Source: Frondihabitans peucedani (lineage in GTDB: Bacteria > Actinomycetota > Actinomycetes > Actinomycetales > Microbacteriaceae). From it: 58,939 bases of DNA. A model generated the notes under the pieces. It did no database searches, had not been told where the DNA came from, and saw only the letters and a list, made by a program, of their open reading frames with translations. The stretch lies in contig NZ_BAABAU010000007.1 of the NCBI RefSeq assembly GCF_039537585.1, positions 1 to 58,939 of the forward strand. Reading direction: 5' to 3'. The translations under genes were made by a program, and so were the position numbers. This document shows, piece by piece, positions 1-8,420 of this stretch; position 1 is the first letter of the stretch, and each line of letters opens with the position of its first letter.

Positions 1-127
1 CACCGGCACCACCGTCCACGTCTCCGCCGACGCCGCGAAGCTGCTCGACAGCACCTTCAAGACCGACGCCGTCAAGGCCGGCCTCCTCGTCGGAACCGCC
101 ACCATCACCGCCCAGATCGCCCAGTAG
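1..127 (+). CDS. C-terminal end of a secreted HtaA-like protein (partial)
   Basis: Only the last 41 codons lie in the window, read from base 2 to the TAG at 125-127. The peptide contains VHVSADAAKLL and ends AGLLVGTATITAQIAQ. The pattern of an 'A-x-x-L-…-F-x-T-D-A-…-G-x-x-V-G-T-A-T' run before a beta strand resembles the end of HtaA domains, which bind haem or act as surface modules in Actinobacteria. This is recognition by eye on a short fragment, so function is tentative. A strong hairpin follows at 190-218, so the gene is the last of its transcript. Confidence 0.4.
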   Translation, partial: TGTTVHVSADAAKLLDSTFKTDAVKAGLLVGTATITAQIAQ

Positions 128-180
128 TCAGCAGCACAGCGGTCCAGCAACGCAGTAGTCCAGCAACGCAGTAGTCCAGC
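122..180 (+). repeat. Tandem duplication that includes the stop codon of the upstream gene
   Basis: CAGTAGTC, which carries the TAG stop of the preceding gene, recurs at 122, 153 and 169. The last two copies are 16-bp units (CAGTAGTCCAGCAACG) in direct succession. Each copy repeats the stop trinucleotide. Similar stop-containing duplications occur at 19031-19074, 24538-24591 and 42671-42711. Confidence 0.7.
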
Positions 181-189
181 AGCAGCACG

Positions 190-218
190 CGCCCGTCCCG
201 ACCTCGTCGGGGCGGGCG
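190..218 (+). terminator. Hairpin terminator after the HtaA-like gene
   Basis: Arms 190-202 and 206-218 pair over 13 positions with one G:T wobble around a 3-nt loop. No U-tract follows, as is usual in high-GC actinobacteria. It lies between the end of the rightward gene and the end of the leftward response regulator, so it may serve both strands. Confidence 0.65.
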
Positions 219-259
219 TTCGTGCGTGCGGGGCACGGGCTCGACCCGGCCGGACGCCC

Positions 260-955
260 TCAGGCGCCCTTCCGCAGCCAGGCCAGCACGGCCAGCACCC
301 GCCGGTGCGCCGTCCCCGAGTCGTCGAGCCCGAGCTTCTGGAAGATCGACGTCGTGTGCTTCTCGACCGACGCCACCGCCAGGTGGAGGCCGGACGCGAT
401 GCCCTGGTTCGTCCGCCCCTCCGCCATGAGCGACAGCACCTCCACCTCCCGAGCCGTGAGCGTCGAGAGCGGGTCGTGCCGGCGGGCGAGCAGCTCGCGC
501 ACGATCTGCTCGTCGATCACGGTGCCTCCGGAGACGATCCGGTCGACCGCATCCTGCAGCTCGTCGAGCGACGACACCCGGTCTTTCAAGAGGTAGCCGA
601 CCCCGGACGCCCCGGTGTCGAGCAGGTCGGCGGCGTACTCGGCCTCCGCGTACTGGCTGAGCAGCAGGACACCGATCGCCGGATGAGCGGCCTTGATCGC
701 GATCCCGGCCCGGACCCCCTCGTCGCGGAACGTCGGCGGCATCCTGATGTCCAGCACCACGAGGTCCGGTGCGGTCGGCGCCTCCGACCCGTCCGACCCG
801 TCGGCGCCCGGCCCGTCGAGGCTCGCGACCAGCGACTCCGCGTCGCCGAACGTCGCGACGACCTCGTAGCCGGCCTCCTGGAAGAGCCGCGCGAGGCCCT
901 CCCGCAGCAGCACGGAGTCGTCGGCGAGGGCGACGCGGGTGACGGCGGTGCTCAT
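260..955 (-). CDS. NarL/LuxR-family response regulator
   Basis: The protein has 231 aa: an N-terminal receiver domain (acidic pair D12-D13, phospho-acceptor D69 in VVLDIRMP, conserved K of YLLKDR) and a C-terminal LuxR-type helix-turn-helix (about 166-210, LTAREVEVLSLMAEG). It should be phosphorylated by the kinase encoded 4 bp upstream and bind DNA as a dimer. It is the last gene of the leftward operon DedA - kinase - regulator. A Gly/Asp/Ser-rich insertion of about 12 residues near 48-62 lengthens the receiver loop before the phosphorylated strand. The target may be the palindrome at 3044-3065 in front of the operon (inference). Confidence 0.93.
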   Translation of the reverse strand: MSTAVTRVALADDSVLLREGLARLFQEAGYEVVATFGDAESLVASLDGPGADGSDGSEAPTAPDLVVLDIRMPPTFRDEGVRAGIAIKAAHPAIGVLLLSQYAEAEYAADLLDTGASGVGYLLKDRVSSLDELQDAVDRIVSGGTVIDEQIVRELLARRHDPLSTLTAREVEVLSLMAEGRTNQGIASGLHLAVASVEKHTTSIFQKLGLDDSGTAHRRVLAVLAWLRKGA

Positions 956-959
956 GGCC

Positions 960-2348
960 TCAGCGTACGGGCGCCCACTCGTCCGGCGCGCCGAGCGGCA
1001 GCGTGACCACGACGCGCGTCGGGCCCCCGCGGGGACTCTCGATCGTCATGGTCCCGCGGAGCCCTGCCACCCGGGCGCGGAGCCCGTCGAGCCCGTGCCC
1101 GCCGACCGGTGCGGCGCCGCCCGAGCCGTCGTCGGCCACCTCGAGCACGAGCGCCGGGCGGCGCCCGGGCAGGAGGTCCCGGCCGCTGTCCGCCTCGATC
1201 CTGAGCGACACCGAGGCGGCCGCCGCCCCGGAGTGCTTCGCGACGTTCGCGAGCAGCTCGGACACGATGAAGTACGCGCTCCGCTCGAGAGTCGCAGCGG
1301 CAGCCGAGTCGCCCGGCAGGTCGAGCGAGACGGTGGTCGGCACGGGGTTGCGGGCGGCGAGGGAGCGGATCGCGGAGGGGAGGCCGCGATCCTGCAGCAG
1401 CGGCGGAGCCATGCCGCGCGAGAGGTCGCGGAGCTCCTCGAGGGTGTCCTTCGTCAGCGCCAGCGCGTTCTCGAGGAGGGGCCGGAGCCGCTCGTCGTCG
1501 CCCGACACCGCCCGGAGCGAGCTCGAGAGGTCGAACTGCACCCGCAGGAGGCTCTGCTGCGGCCCGTCGTGGATGTCGCGCTCGAGGCGGCGGAGGGCGT
1601 CGTCCTCAGCCAGGATCGCGAGCCCTCGGGCCTCCTCGCTGTCGGCGATCTCCCGGCGCAGGATCGCGGACGCCCCCTCCCCCAGCATCGTCCGCGCCAC
1701 GACCTCGTGCAGCAGCACCAGCCCGTGCACCACCAGCGGGAGCGTCAGGAGGAACACGCCGCCGACGACGCCGTAGTAGACGCTCTCGCCCGCGAAGAGC
1801 CCGTCGGGGGTCGTCTCGGGGCGGTAGCCCGGGATCCAGCCGAGCGACTCGACGTGCGTCCACGACTCCGTCCCGCCGTGCGAGACGGAGCGGCCCCAGA
1901 ACCAGTAGGTCGGCCCGGCGAGCGCGACGGCGGTCCAGGCCAGGGCGATCGACCAGGTGACGCTCCCGACGACCAGCTCGATGACGGCGCCGTGGGCCCA
2001 GTAGCTCCAGGTGCGGCCGTCGGCGATCACGGCGAGGAGACGTCGCCAGAGCGTGCCTCCGGATCGCCGCGCGCCCCAGTCGGGTGTCTCGATGGCGGGG
2101 CGTCCTGCGGCCCGGAGGCGGGCGAGCTCGAACTCGCCGAGACGCCGGGAGAGGAGGAGCGTCCCGACGGTCGTCGGGAGGCCGATCCAGAGCACCGCGG
2201 TCCCGATGCCGAGTCCGAGGCCCGTCCAGAGCACCACCGAGAAGACGATCGTGACGGGGAGGAGCGCCAGGAGGAACCCGAGCTCCGGCAGCAGCAGGCG
2301 CCAGCGGCGGAGGTAGGCCCTGGCCGGGCGGAGGCGCGTCTCGGTCAC
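960..2348 (-). CDS. Membrane sensor histidine kinase, HisKA_3 type
   Basis: The GTG start at 2346-2348 overlaps the stop of the upstream DedA gene (GTGA), giving 462 aa; an in-frame extension further upstream would run inside that gene. Hydrophobic segments at about 24-64, 121-148 and 200-222 form the sensor region typical of actinobacterial kinases with a 'Sensor' domain. The dimerization/phosphoacceptor motif LERDIHDGPQQSL places the phosphorylated histidine at H260. A HATPase domain follows with the N-box SELLANVAKHSG and G-box DDGSGG. It should phosphorylate the regulator at 260-955. The signal is unknown; coupling to a DedA membrane protein suggests an envelope cue (inference). Confidence 0.92.
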   Translation of the reverse strand: MTETRLRPARAYLRRWRLLLPELGFLLALLPVTIVFSVVLWTGLGLGIGTAVLWIGLPTTVGTLLLSRRLGEFELARLRAAGRPAIETPDWGARRSGGTLWRRLLAVIADGRTWSYWAHGAVIELVVGSVTWSIALAWTAVALAGPTYWFWGRSVSHGGTESWTHVESLGWIPGYRPETTPDGLFAGESVYYGVVGGVFLLTLPLVVHGLVLLHEVVARTMLGEGASAILRREIADSEEARGLAILAEDDALRRLERDIHDGPQQSLLRVQFDLSSSLRAVSGDDERLRPLLENALALTKDTLEELRDLSRGMAPPLLQDRGLPSAIRSLAARNPVPTTVSLDLPGDSAAAATLERSAYFIVSELLANVAKHSGAAAASVSLRIEADSGRDLLPGRRPALVLEVADDGSGGAAPVGGHGLDGLRARVAGLRGTMTIESPRGGPTRVVVTLPLGAPDEWAPVR

Positions 2349-2989
2349 AGGGCCATCATCCTTGCCCGGGCCGGCTCGACGGGGGCCTCGGGTTCGGCCA
2401 CGCGGCGCGTCCTTCGGGCGATGCGGTCGACGAGGAGTCCGATGACGAGGGCGCCGGACGCGGCGACCACGGCTCCGAGCAGCGGCTGGTCGTGCAGCCA
2501 CGCTCCGGCGAGCACCCCGATGACGACCGAGTACACCGCCCAGGCGACCGCCGAGATCCCGCTCAGGATCACGAAGCGGCGCCTCGGGAACGCGCTCGAT
2601 CCTGCCAGCACGTTGACGGCCACCCGGCCGATCGGCACGAACCTGGCGGTCAGGATCAGCGAGGCCGGTCGCTTCAGCAGCGACCCCTGGACCCTCCCGA
2701 GCAGCTTGGCCGCTCGCGGCCCCCGCGTGAACCGGAAGCGGTCGAGGCCGAGCCTCCTGCCGATGGTGAAGGCGATGTTGTCGCCCACGAACGAGCCGGC
2801 CCCGGCCACGAGCAGCACGAGCCACGGGTCGGGCGCACCGGAGGCGAACCCGATGGAGGCGAGCGCGACGACGAGGGTCTCGCTCGGCACGGGCGGGAAG
2901 AACCCGTCGATCGCCACCAGGACGAAGAGTGCGAGCAGCACGAAGGGCGACGAGGCGCCGGCGACGATGATCTGGGTGAGTGCGTCCAT
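2345..2989 (-). CDS. DedA/VTT-domain membrane protein
   Basis: The 214-aa protein starts at the ATG 2987-2989; an upstream alternative adds 11 residues without support. It shows the DedA hallmarks: FPPVPSETLVVALA after the first helix, GDNIAFTIGRRLG, and TARFVPIGRVAVNVLAG before the C-terminal helices. DedA proteins are polytopic and are linked to lipid-carrier (undecaprenyl phosphate) or phospholipid flipping and envelope integrity. It is the first gene of a three-gene operon with a two-component system. The start lies 6 nt after a TACCGT -10 box, so the transcript is probably leaderless. Confidence 0.9.
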   Translation of the reverse strand: MDALTQIIVAGASSPFVLLALFVLVAIDGFFPPVPSETLVVALASIGFASGAPDPWLVLLVAGAGSFVGDNIAFTIGRRLGLDRFRFTRGPRAAKLLGRVQGSLLKRPASLILTARFVPIGRVAVNVLAGSSAFPRRRFVILSGISAVAWAVYSVVIGVLAGAWLHDQPLLGAVVAASGALVIGLLVDRIARRTRRVAEPEAPVEPARARMMAL

Positions 2990-2995
2990 GTCTCG

Positions 2996-3065
2996 ACGGT
3001 ACGGAGGGGCGCGGATCGGCACGACGGGGGTGCCCGCCGTCTTCGGGTAGGGCTACCCCTACCCG
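2996..3065 (-). promoter_or_regulatory. Leaderless promoter of the dedA operon with upstream palindromic operator
   Basis: On the minus strand the -10 hexamer TACCGT (plus 2996-3001) ends 6 nt before the ATG, predicting a transcription start at the A of the start codon. Upstream lies a perfect inverted repeat CGGGTAGGG-ctac-CCCTACCCG at 3044-3065. Its centre is about 65 bp before the predicted start, a position suited to an activator. The operon's own NarL-type regulator is the obvious candidate ligand (inference). It could alternatively act as a terminator for the glpKF transcript coming from the right. Confidence 0.5.
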
Positions 3066-3158
3066 CGCCGGACCGAGAGAGAGCGGGTGCCCGCCGGAGC
3101 CGCAGGTCTTCTCAGACCCGCCGCGCCGTCAGGCACCCGCCCTCGTGGCGGTGCGGTG

Positions 3159-4022
3159 CTACTTCGACGGCACCGTGGTCGGCAGGGTGCGCGCGATCGT
3201 GGCCTGGTAGACCCCGCCGCCGACGAGACCGCCGACGAGCGGTCCGAGGATCGGCACCCAGAAGAACACGTTCCCGCGCTGGTCGAGCCAGGCGTCCTTG
3301 TATCCGACGATCCACTCCATCAGGCGGGGCGCGAAGTCGCGCGCCGGGTTGATGGCGTAGCCGTCGTTGGTGCCGAGGGCGAAGCCGATGCCGACGATGA
3401 TCAGACCGACGGCGATCGCCGAGACCGCCGGCGTCGGGTTGGCCCCGAGCACGTCGGTGATCGCGAAGATCAGGAACACGAGCACAGCGGTGCCGAGCAC
3501 CTGGTCCATGAACGCCTGCGGCAGGTGCACGTCGAGGGCGTTGTTGCCGTTGCCGGGCGACGTCGAGAAGATCCCCTGCGTCTTGAACGACAGGTTCGGG
3601 TCGAGCGCCTTGATGGAGTTCATGTAGTTCAGGAAGATCACCAGGGCGCCGACGAACCAGCCGACGAGCTGCGCCAGGATGTACGGCCCGACCTTCGCCC
3701 ACGGGAAGCCCTTGTAGGTCGCGACGGCGAGCGTCACGGCCGGGTTCAGGTGGGCTCCCGAGATGGCGCCGGCCACGAAGATGCCGAAGGTGACACCGAG
3801 GCCCCACGACCACGAGATGCTGTCGTGACCACCGAGGGCTCCTGCACCGACGGTCACCTGCGCGACGACGCCGAAGCCGAAGATCGCGATGATGAACGAG
3901 CCCAGGGTCTCGGCGACGAGCTCGCCGAACGTGGTCGGCGTCGAGCCCTTGGGCGGGTCGGCCATGCCGGCCAGCTCGCTGGTCTGCTGCGAGGGCTTGC
4001 GGAGTGCGAACACCGACGCCAT
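3159..4022 (-). CDS. glpF: Glycerol facilitator, MIP/aquaporin family
   Basis: The 287-aa membrane protein has both MIP half-helix motifs, HLNPAVT and AINPARD. The aspartate after the second NPAR is typical of glyceroporins rather than water-selective aquaporins. The longer loops (for example the stretch around NYMNSIKALDPNL) also fit GlpF. The ATG overlaps the TGA of glpK (TGATG), so the two are translationally coupled and glycerol is taken up and phosphorylated together. An N-terminal extension of about 30 residues precedes the first helix. Confidence 0.93.
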   Translation of the reverse strand: MASVFALRKPSQQTSELAGMADPPKGSTPTTFGELVAETLGSFIIAIFGFGVVAQVTVGAGALGGHDSISWSWGLGVTFGIFVAGAISGAHLNPAVTLAVATYKGFPWAKVGPYILAQLVGWFVGALVIFLNYMNSIKALDPNLSFKTQGIFSTSPGNGNNALDVHLPQAFMDQVLGTAVLVFLIFAITDVLGANPTPAVSAIAVGLIIVGIGFALGTNDGYAINPARDFAPRLMEWIVGYKDAWLDQRGNVFFWVPILGPLVGGLVGGGVYQATIARTLPTTVPSK

Positions 4023-5536
4023 CAGAGCACGTCCCCGTCGACCCAGTCGAACGTCTTGGTGACGGCTTTCTTCCAGAGCCGCAGCTGGCGCTCGCGCTCG
4101 ATCACGTCGAGGTTCGGCTCCCAGCGCTTCGACTCCTGCCAGTTGGCGCGGAGCTCGCCGAGGTCCGACCAGAAGCCGACGGCGAGGCCGGCAGCGTAGG
4201 CGGCGCCGAGCGCGGTGGTCTCGGCGACGACCGGGCGGACGACCGGGACGTTCAGGATGTCGGCCTGGAACTGCATCAGAGCGTCGTTGCCGGTCATGCC
4301 GCCGTCGACCTTGAGCTCGGTCAGCTCGACGCCGGAGTCGGCGTTGACGGCGTCCAGCACCTCGCGGGTCTGGAACGCGGTCGCCTCGAGGGCGGCGCGG
4401 GCGATGTGGCCCTTGTTGACGAAGCGGGTGAGGCCGACCAGAGCGCCGCGGGCGTCGGAGCGCCAGTACGGAGCGAAGAGGCCGGAGAAGGCAGGCACGA
4501 AGTAGACGCCGCCGTTGTCCTCGACCGTGGTGGCGAGCGTCTCGACCTCGGGGGCCGAGCCGATGATGCCGAGGTTGTCGCGGAGCCACTGGATGAGCGA
4601 GCCCGTGACGGCGATCGAGCCCTCGAGCGCGTAGTGCGGGGCCTTGTCGCCGAGCTTGTAGCCGACGGTGGTGAGGAGGCCGTTCTTCGAGTGGACGATC
4701 TCCTCGCCGGTGTTGAAGATCAGGAAGTTGCCGGTGCCGTAGGTGTTCTTCGACTCGCCCTGGTCGAACGCGGCCTGGCCGAAGGTCGCGGCCTGCTGGT
4801 CGCCCAGGATGCCGGCGATGGGCACCTCGCGGAGGAGCGAGTTGTCGGAGACGGTGCCGTACACCTCGGAGGACGACTTGATCTCGGGGAGCATCGAGGC
4901 CGGGACGCCGAAGACCTCCAGGATGTCGTCGCGCCAGGACAGCGTCTCGAGGTCCATGAACAGGGTGCGCGAGGCGTTCGTCACGTCGGTGACGTGGACG
5001 CCGCCGTTCACGCCGCCGGTGAGGTTCCAGAGGACCCAGCTGTCGGTGGTGCCGAACAGCAGGTCGCCGGCCTCGGCCTTCTCGCGGGCGCCCTCGACGT
5101 TCTCGAGGATCCAGACGATCTTCGTGCCCGAGAAGTAGGTGGCGAGCGGGAGGCCCACGACGGGCTTGAAGCGCTCGAGGCCGCCGTCGGCCGCGAGGCG
5201 GTCGACGATCGACTGGGTGCGGGTGTCCTGCCACACGATGGCGTTGTAGACCGGCTGCCCGGTGGTCTTGTCCCAGACGACCGCGGTCTCGCGCTGGTTC
5301 GTGATGCCTACGGCCTTGATGTCGTGGCGGGTCACGTTGGCCTTCGAGAGGGCCTGGCCGATGACCTCGCGCGTGTTGTTCCAGATCTCGATCGGGTCGT
5401 GCTCGACCCAGCCGGCGCGGGGGAAGATCTGCTTGTGCTCGAGCTGCCCGGTCGAGACGATCGAGCCGCTGTGATCGAAGATGATCGCTCGGGTCGAGGT
5501 CGTGCCCTGGTCGAGCGCGATGACGTAGTCGCTCAC
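4022..5536 (-). CDS. glpK: Glycerol kinase
   Basis: The 504-aa protein shows the FGGY kinase signatures: [18 protein letters not shown] at the N-terminus (phosphate-1 loop), [24 protein letters not shown] and the [17 protein letters not shown] motif near the C-terminus. It converts glycerol plus ATP to glycerol-3-phosphate in the cytoplasm. The GTG start at 5534-5536 has a GGAG ribosome-binding site about 8 nt upstream. It leads the glpK-glpF operon; no glycerol-3-phosphate dehydrogenase is adjacent. Confidence 0.97.
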   Translation of the reverse strand: MSDYVIALDQGTTSTRAIIFDHSGSIVSTGQLEHKQIFPRAGWVEHDPIEIWNNTREVIGQALSKANVTRHDIKAVGITNQRETAVVWDKTTGQPVYNAIVWQDTRTQSIVDRLAADGGLERFKPVVGLPLATYFSGTKIVWILENVEGAREKAEAGDLLFGTTDSWVLWNLTGGVNGGVHVTDVTNASRTLFMDLETLSWRDDILEVFGVPASMLPEIKSSSEVYGTVSDNSLLREVPIAGILGDQQAATFGQAAFDQGESKNTYGTGNFLIFNTGEEIVHSKNGLLTTVGYKLGDKAPHYALEGSIAVTGSLIQWLRDNLGIIGSAPEVETLATTVEDNGGVYFVPAFSGLFAPYWRSDARGALVGLTRFVNKGHIARAALEATAFQTREVLDAVNADSGVELTELKVDGGMTGNDALMQFQADILNVPVVRPVVAETTALGAAYAAGLAVGFWSDLGELRANWQESKRWEPNLDVIERERQLRLWKKAVTKTFDWVDGDVL

Positions 5537-5658
5537 TGATTGAACTCCGTTGTTGTCAGGTGGTGCATCGCCGCCACTGCGACGATGCGTGGTCAGCGCG
5601 ATCAGGATCGATCGGCCTCCTGGAATCTAGCGACCCCTGCACACCCTCTAGACGCATT

Positions 5659-5726
5659 TGAACGAACGTGCACGCGTCTCCCCGCAGAACATCCCCCGAC
5701 AGGTGTCGTGCGCGCACGTTTGTTCA
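5659..5726 (-). promoter_or_regulatory. Inverted half-sites upstream of glpK (possible operator)
   Basis: TGAACGAACGTGC at 5659-5671 is matched by an inverted copy at 5714-5726 (TGAACAAACGTGC on the other strand), 12 of 13 identical. They lie 123-190 bp upstream of the glpK start in a 270-bp intergenic region. A substrate-responsive regulator of glycerol use is a plausible ligand, but none is encoded nearby. No clear -35/-10 pair could be assigned. Confidence 0.35.
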
Positions 5727-5751
5727 CGAGGGCGTCCCCCGCCGGCACAGC

Positions 5752-5797
5752 GAACGCCCCCGGCCGCCCGCACGAGGGCGGGCGACCGGGAGCGTTC
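5752..5797 (-). terminator. Strong hairpin terminator after the oxidoreductase/isomerase pair
   Basis: Arms 5752-5771 and 5778-5797 pair over 20 positions with two wobble-type differences and a 6-nt loop. It begins 13 bp after the stop of the leftward Gfo/Idh/MocA gene and insulates the glpKF promoter region from it. Confidence 0.75.
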
Positions 5798-5810
5798 GAG
5801 GCAGGACGCG

Positions 5811-6914
5811 CTAGAGCGTCGCCGCGGCCGGGTCGAAGTCCGGCGACAGCGGCGTCGGCTTCTCGATGCGGCTGCTCACGCGCACGGTCTCCCCCGACTC
5901 GGCGGCGGCCGAGATGCCGAGCAGGACGTCGAGCACGTGCGACGCGATCGCACCGGTCGCGCGCTCGGGCACGCCGGCCCGGATCGAGCGGGCCAGGTCG
6001 ACGACGCCGGTGCCGCGGCCCCAGGTCGAGCCCTCCGCCGCGAGGACGGTCGGCTCGGACTCGCCGAAGCGGTACAGCGTCGAGTCGCCCTCGAAGGTGT
6101 TCGGGTCGGGCAGGACGATCGTGCCCTCGGTGCCGTTGATCTCGACGAATCCCATGCGCGGCAGCGCCTGCTGGAACGAGAACGTCGACTGCGACGACTG
6201 CCCGCCCTCGAACGAGATGAGCGCCGCGTGGTGCGTCGGCACCTCGACCGGGAAGACCGTGCCGGCGCGGGGTCCGGAGCCGATCGTGCGGGTGTCGTGC
6301 GACTTCGACGACGTGGCCTGCACGTGCGAGGCCGAGCCGAACGCGTGCACGAGGGTCGTCACGTAGTACGGCCCCATGTCGAACAGCGGACCGGCGCCCT
6401 TGGCGAAGAGGAACTCCGGACCGGGGTGCCAGGACTCGGGGCCGGGCACCTGGAACAGCGTCGTCGCGGTGAGCGGCTCGCCGATGTCGCCGCGGGCGAT
6501 GGCCCGGAGCGCGCTCTGGATTCCGGCGCCGAGCACCGTGTCGGGCGCGCACGAGACACGCAGCCCGGCGGCCGCGGCGTCGGCCAGGAGCGAGGCGGCG
6601 TCGTCGGCCTGCAGGGCCAGCGGCTTCTCGCTCCAGACGTTCTTGCCGGCGGCGACGACCTGGCGGCCGACCTCCGCGTGCACGGCCGGGATGGTGAGGT
6701 TGACGACGATCTCGACCTCGTCCATCGCGAGCAGCTGCTCGACCGTGCCGAAGCCGGCGATGCCGTACTTGGTCGCCTGGGCCTCGGCGGCCGCGAGGTT
6801 GATGTCGGCGATGAACAGGACCTCGACGTCGTGGAACTTCGTCAGGTTGTCGAGGTACTGCGTGGAGATGTTCCCTGCGCCGATGAAGCCGACGCCGACT
6901 CTGCCGGTGCTCAC
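5811..6914 (-). CDS. Gfo/Idh/MocA-family NAD(P)-dependent oxidoreductase
   Basis: The 367-aa protein has the N-terminal Rossmann nucleotide motif GVGFIGAGNIS, the family-defining EKPLA near residue 98 and a C-terminal alpha/beta sheet domain. Members oxidise or reduce sugars, inositols or their derivatives; the substrate here cannot be read from sequence. The GTG start at 6912-6914 overlaps the stop of the isomerase gene (GTGA). Pairing with a TIM-barrel isomerase is typical of small sugar or inositol catabolic modules, though no transporter is attached. Confidence 0.88.
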   Translation of the reverse strand: MSTGRVGVGFIGAGNISTQYLDNLTKFHDVEVLFIADINLAAAEAQATKYGIAGFGTVEQLLAMDEVEIVVNLTIPAVHAEVGRQVVAAGKNVWSEKPLALQADDAASLLADAAAAGLRVSCAPDTVLGAGIQSALRAIARGDIGEPLTATTLFQVPGPESWHPGPEFLFAKGAGPLFDMGPYYVTTLVHAFGSASHVQATSSKSHDTRTIGSGPRAGTVFPVEVPTHHAALISFEGGQSSQSTFSFQQALPRMGFVEINGTEGTIVLPDPNTFEGDSTLYRFGESEPTVLAAEGSTWGRGTGVVDLARSIRAGVPERATGAIASHVLDVLLGISAAAESGETVRVSSRIEKPTPLSPDFDPAAATL

Positions 6915-7714
6915 TTGTCGTTCTCCTTCAGCCAGGCCAGCGAGGTCGCGATGCCCTCGAAGACGTCGCCCTCGTAGCCGTCGAACTCGACGACGCGGAG
7001 CGCCTGGGGAGCGGCCCGCAGGATGCCGGCGACGTCGACGTCGCCGCTGCCCGCGGGGAGCTGCAGCTTGAACGCCGCCATGAGCTCCTCGGGCACCTCG
7101 AGAGCGCTCTCGGACGAGGGCAGGATGTTCGCGATGTCGCCCTGGACCCTCCCGTCCTTCACGTGGATGAACTGCACCCGGTCACCGAGCTCGGTGAGGA
7201 GGGCGACGGTGTCGGCGCCGCCGACGGTCGACCAGAAGGTGTCGAGCTCGAGGACGACCTCGGGGTCGAGGGCCTCGACGAACAGGTGGTAGATCGACCG
7301 GCCGTCGACCTTGTTGCCGAACTCCCACTGGTGGTTGTGGTACCCGAAGCGCAGGCCTGCGGCCTTCGCCTGGACGGCGAGCTCGTTGACGCGCTCCGCG
7401 ATCCTCGCGGCGTCGTCGGCGGTCTGCCAGCGGTCGGACGGGATGAACGGGTCGATGACCGTCTCGATGCCGAGGGTGTTCGCGGCGTCGAAGATCGGAG
7501 CGGCGTCGGCGGCGTCGATCACGGCGGCGTGACCCGACGGCGCCTTGAGGCCGCTGGCGGCGAGTGCGCGGGCGTAGGCGTCGGCCTGCTCGACGAACGC
7601 GTACGGTTCGACGTTCGTGAAGCCGATCTCGGCCACGCGCGCCACGGCACCGGAGAGATCGGCAGCGATCGCATCCCTCACCGTGTAGAGCTGAACGGAT
7701 GTCTCTGTTGCCAT
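6911..7714 (-). CDS. TIM-barrel sugar phosphate isomerase/epimerase
   Basis: The 267-aa protein belongs to the AP-endonuclease-2-like xylose isomerase barrel. Visible motifs are SVQLYTVRDA at the first strand, LRFGYHNHQWEF (metal/active-site His), VVLELDTFW and IHVKDG, which supply the divalent-metal ligands in this family. An AGGAG ribosome-binding site precedes the ATG. It heads the two-gene operon with the Gfo/Idh/MocA enzyme. Exact substrate unknown. Confidence 0.86.
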   Translation of the reverse strand: MATETSVQLYTVRDAIAADLSGAVARVAEIGFTNVEPYAFVEQADAYARALAASGLKAPSGHAAVIDAADAAPIFDAANTLGIETVIDPFIPSDRWQTADDAARIAERVNELAVQAKAAGLRFGYHNHQWEFGNKVDGRSIYHLFVEALDPEVVLELDTFWSTVGGADTVALLTELGDRVQFIHVKDGRVQGDIANILPSSESALEVPEELMAAFKLQLPAGSGDVDVAGILRAAPQALRVVEFDGYEGDVFEGIATSLAWLKENDK

Positions 7715-7987
7715 GGTGACTCCTGGATCATGTGCCTGAGCGGCTCGGAGCGGGAGCGTCGTCGACCCGGGCAGGACTTCTGTTGATGGACAGTCGAAAG
7801 TCGCGTTACAGGCGACAAAACCAACCCTAGCCCTCGGCGGCTCCGGCGCGCAAAGGTTCTGCGCGCGGTGTGCGGTGCGACGCGCGGTCGCCCGGCGCCC
7901 GTGATCCTGAGCACGAAGTAGGGCACTTGTGCCTCTGTCGACCTCGCACGCGCGCGATTAGCGTCGGGGGTGGGGAGAGGCAGGCGA
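7715..7987. other. Divergent intergenic region
   Basis: This 273-bp gap separates the leftward isomerase operon from the rightward MbcA-like gene. It must hold both promoters. It contains GATCCTG near 7908, one copy of the over-represented motif. A TTAGCGT stretch near 7958 could be the -10 box of the rightward gene. Nothing else was recognised. Confidence 0.3.
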
Positions 7988-8410
7988 ATGAGCGACGTGG
8001 TGGTGCACGGGGTCCGGAGCAGCGAGGGCCGGAGCGAGGGCTCGCGAGGGGCGTCCGCGAGCGCCGACCCGGTCGGGCGCTTCGTCGACGCGTCGACCCT
8101 GCTGCTGGCATACGGCTGCCCGCGAGAGCTCCTGCGCAGGATGACGACGGCGCGCGTCCTCCTGGCGCTCCCGACCCCCGCAGGCTCCGTCGGCTACCCC
8201 GAGTTCCAGTTCGACTCCGACGGCGAGCCTCTGCCCGGCCTCGACGTCGTGCTCGGCGCGCTCGACCCCGTCGGTGCGCACGCCTGGCGCGATGCCGTCT
8301 GGCTGGTCACGCCGAGCGACGCGCTCTCCGGCTCCACGCCCGCTGCTGTCCTCCGCGCGGGTCGCGTCGACGACGTCCTCGCGGCTGTCGGCTCCGGCAT
8401 CGCGGCCTGA
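7988..8410 (+). CDS. Orphan Xre/MbcA/ParS-like toxin-binding domain protein
   Basis: The 140-aa protein starts at the ATG 7988 after a GA-rich ribosome-binding region. The C-terminal half carries the pattern YPEFQFDSDG … W-x-x-A-V-W-L-V-T-P-x-D-A-L-x-G-x-T-P-A-x-V-L-R-A-G-R-V-D-D-V-L, which matches the toxin-binding domain of MbcA/ParS-type antitoxins (PF09722-like). The N-terminus is a charged linker followed by a short helix-rich segment without a clear HTH. No RES-domain toxin lies next to it; both neighbours are enzymes. It may be a domesticated antitoxin or an unrelated regulator. Confidence 0.6.
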   Translation: MSDVVVHGVRSSEGRSEGSRGASASADPVGRFVDASTLLLAYGCPRELLRRMTTARVLLALPTPAGSVGYPEFQFDSDGEPLPGLDVVLGALDPVGAHAWRDAVWLVTPSDALSGSTPAAVLRAGRVDDVLAAVGSGIAA

Positions 8411-8420
8411 CCGCGACACG

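Noticed and set aside
960-2825. Extended 621-codon version of the first sensor kinase
   Set aside because: The extension overlaps the DedA gene; the GTG at 2348 that overlaps the DedA stop is a far better start.
3159-5234. A leftward frame of 691 codons joining glpK and glpF
   Set aside because: Its first part reads glpK in the wrong frame (Arg/Pro/His-rich); only the last 287 codons are the real glpF gene.
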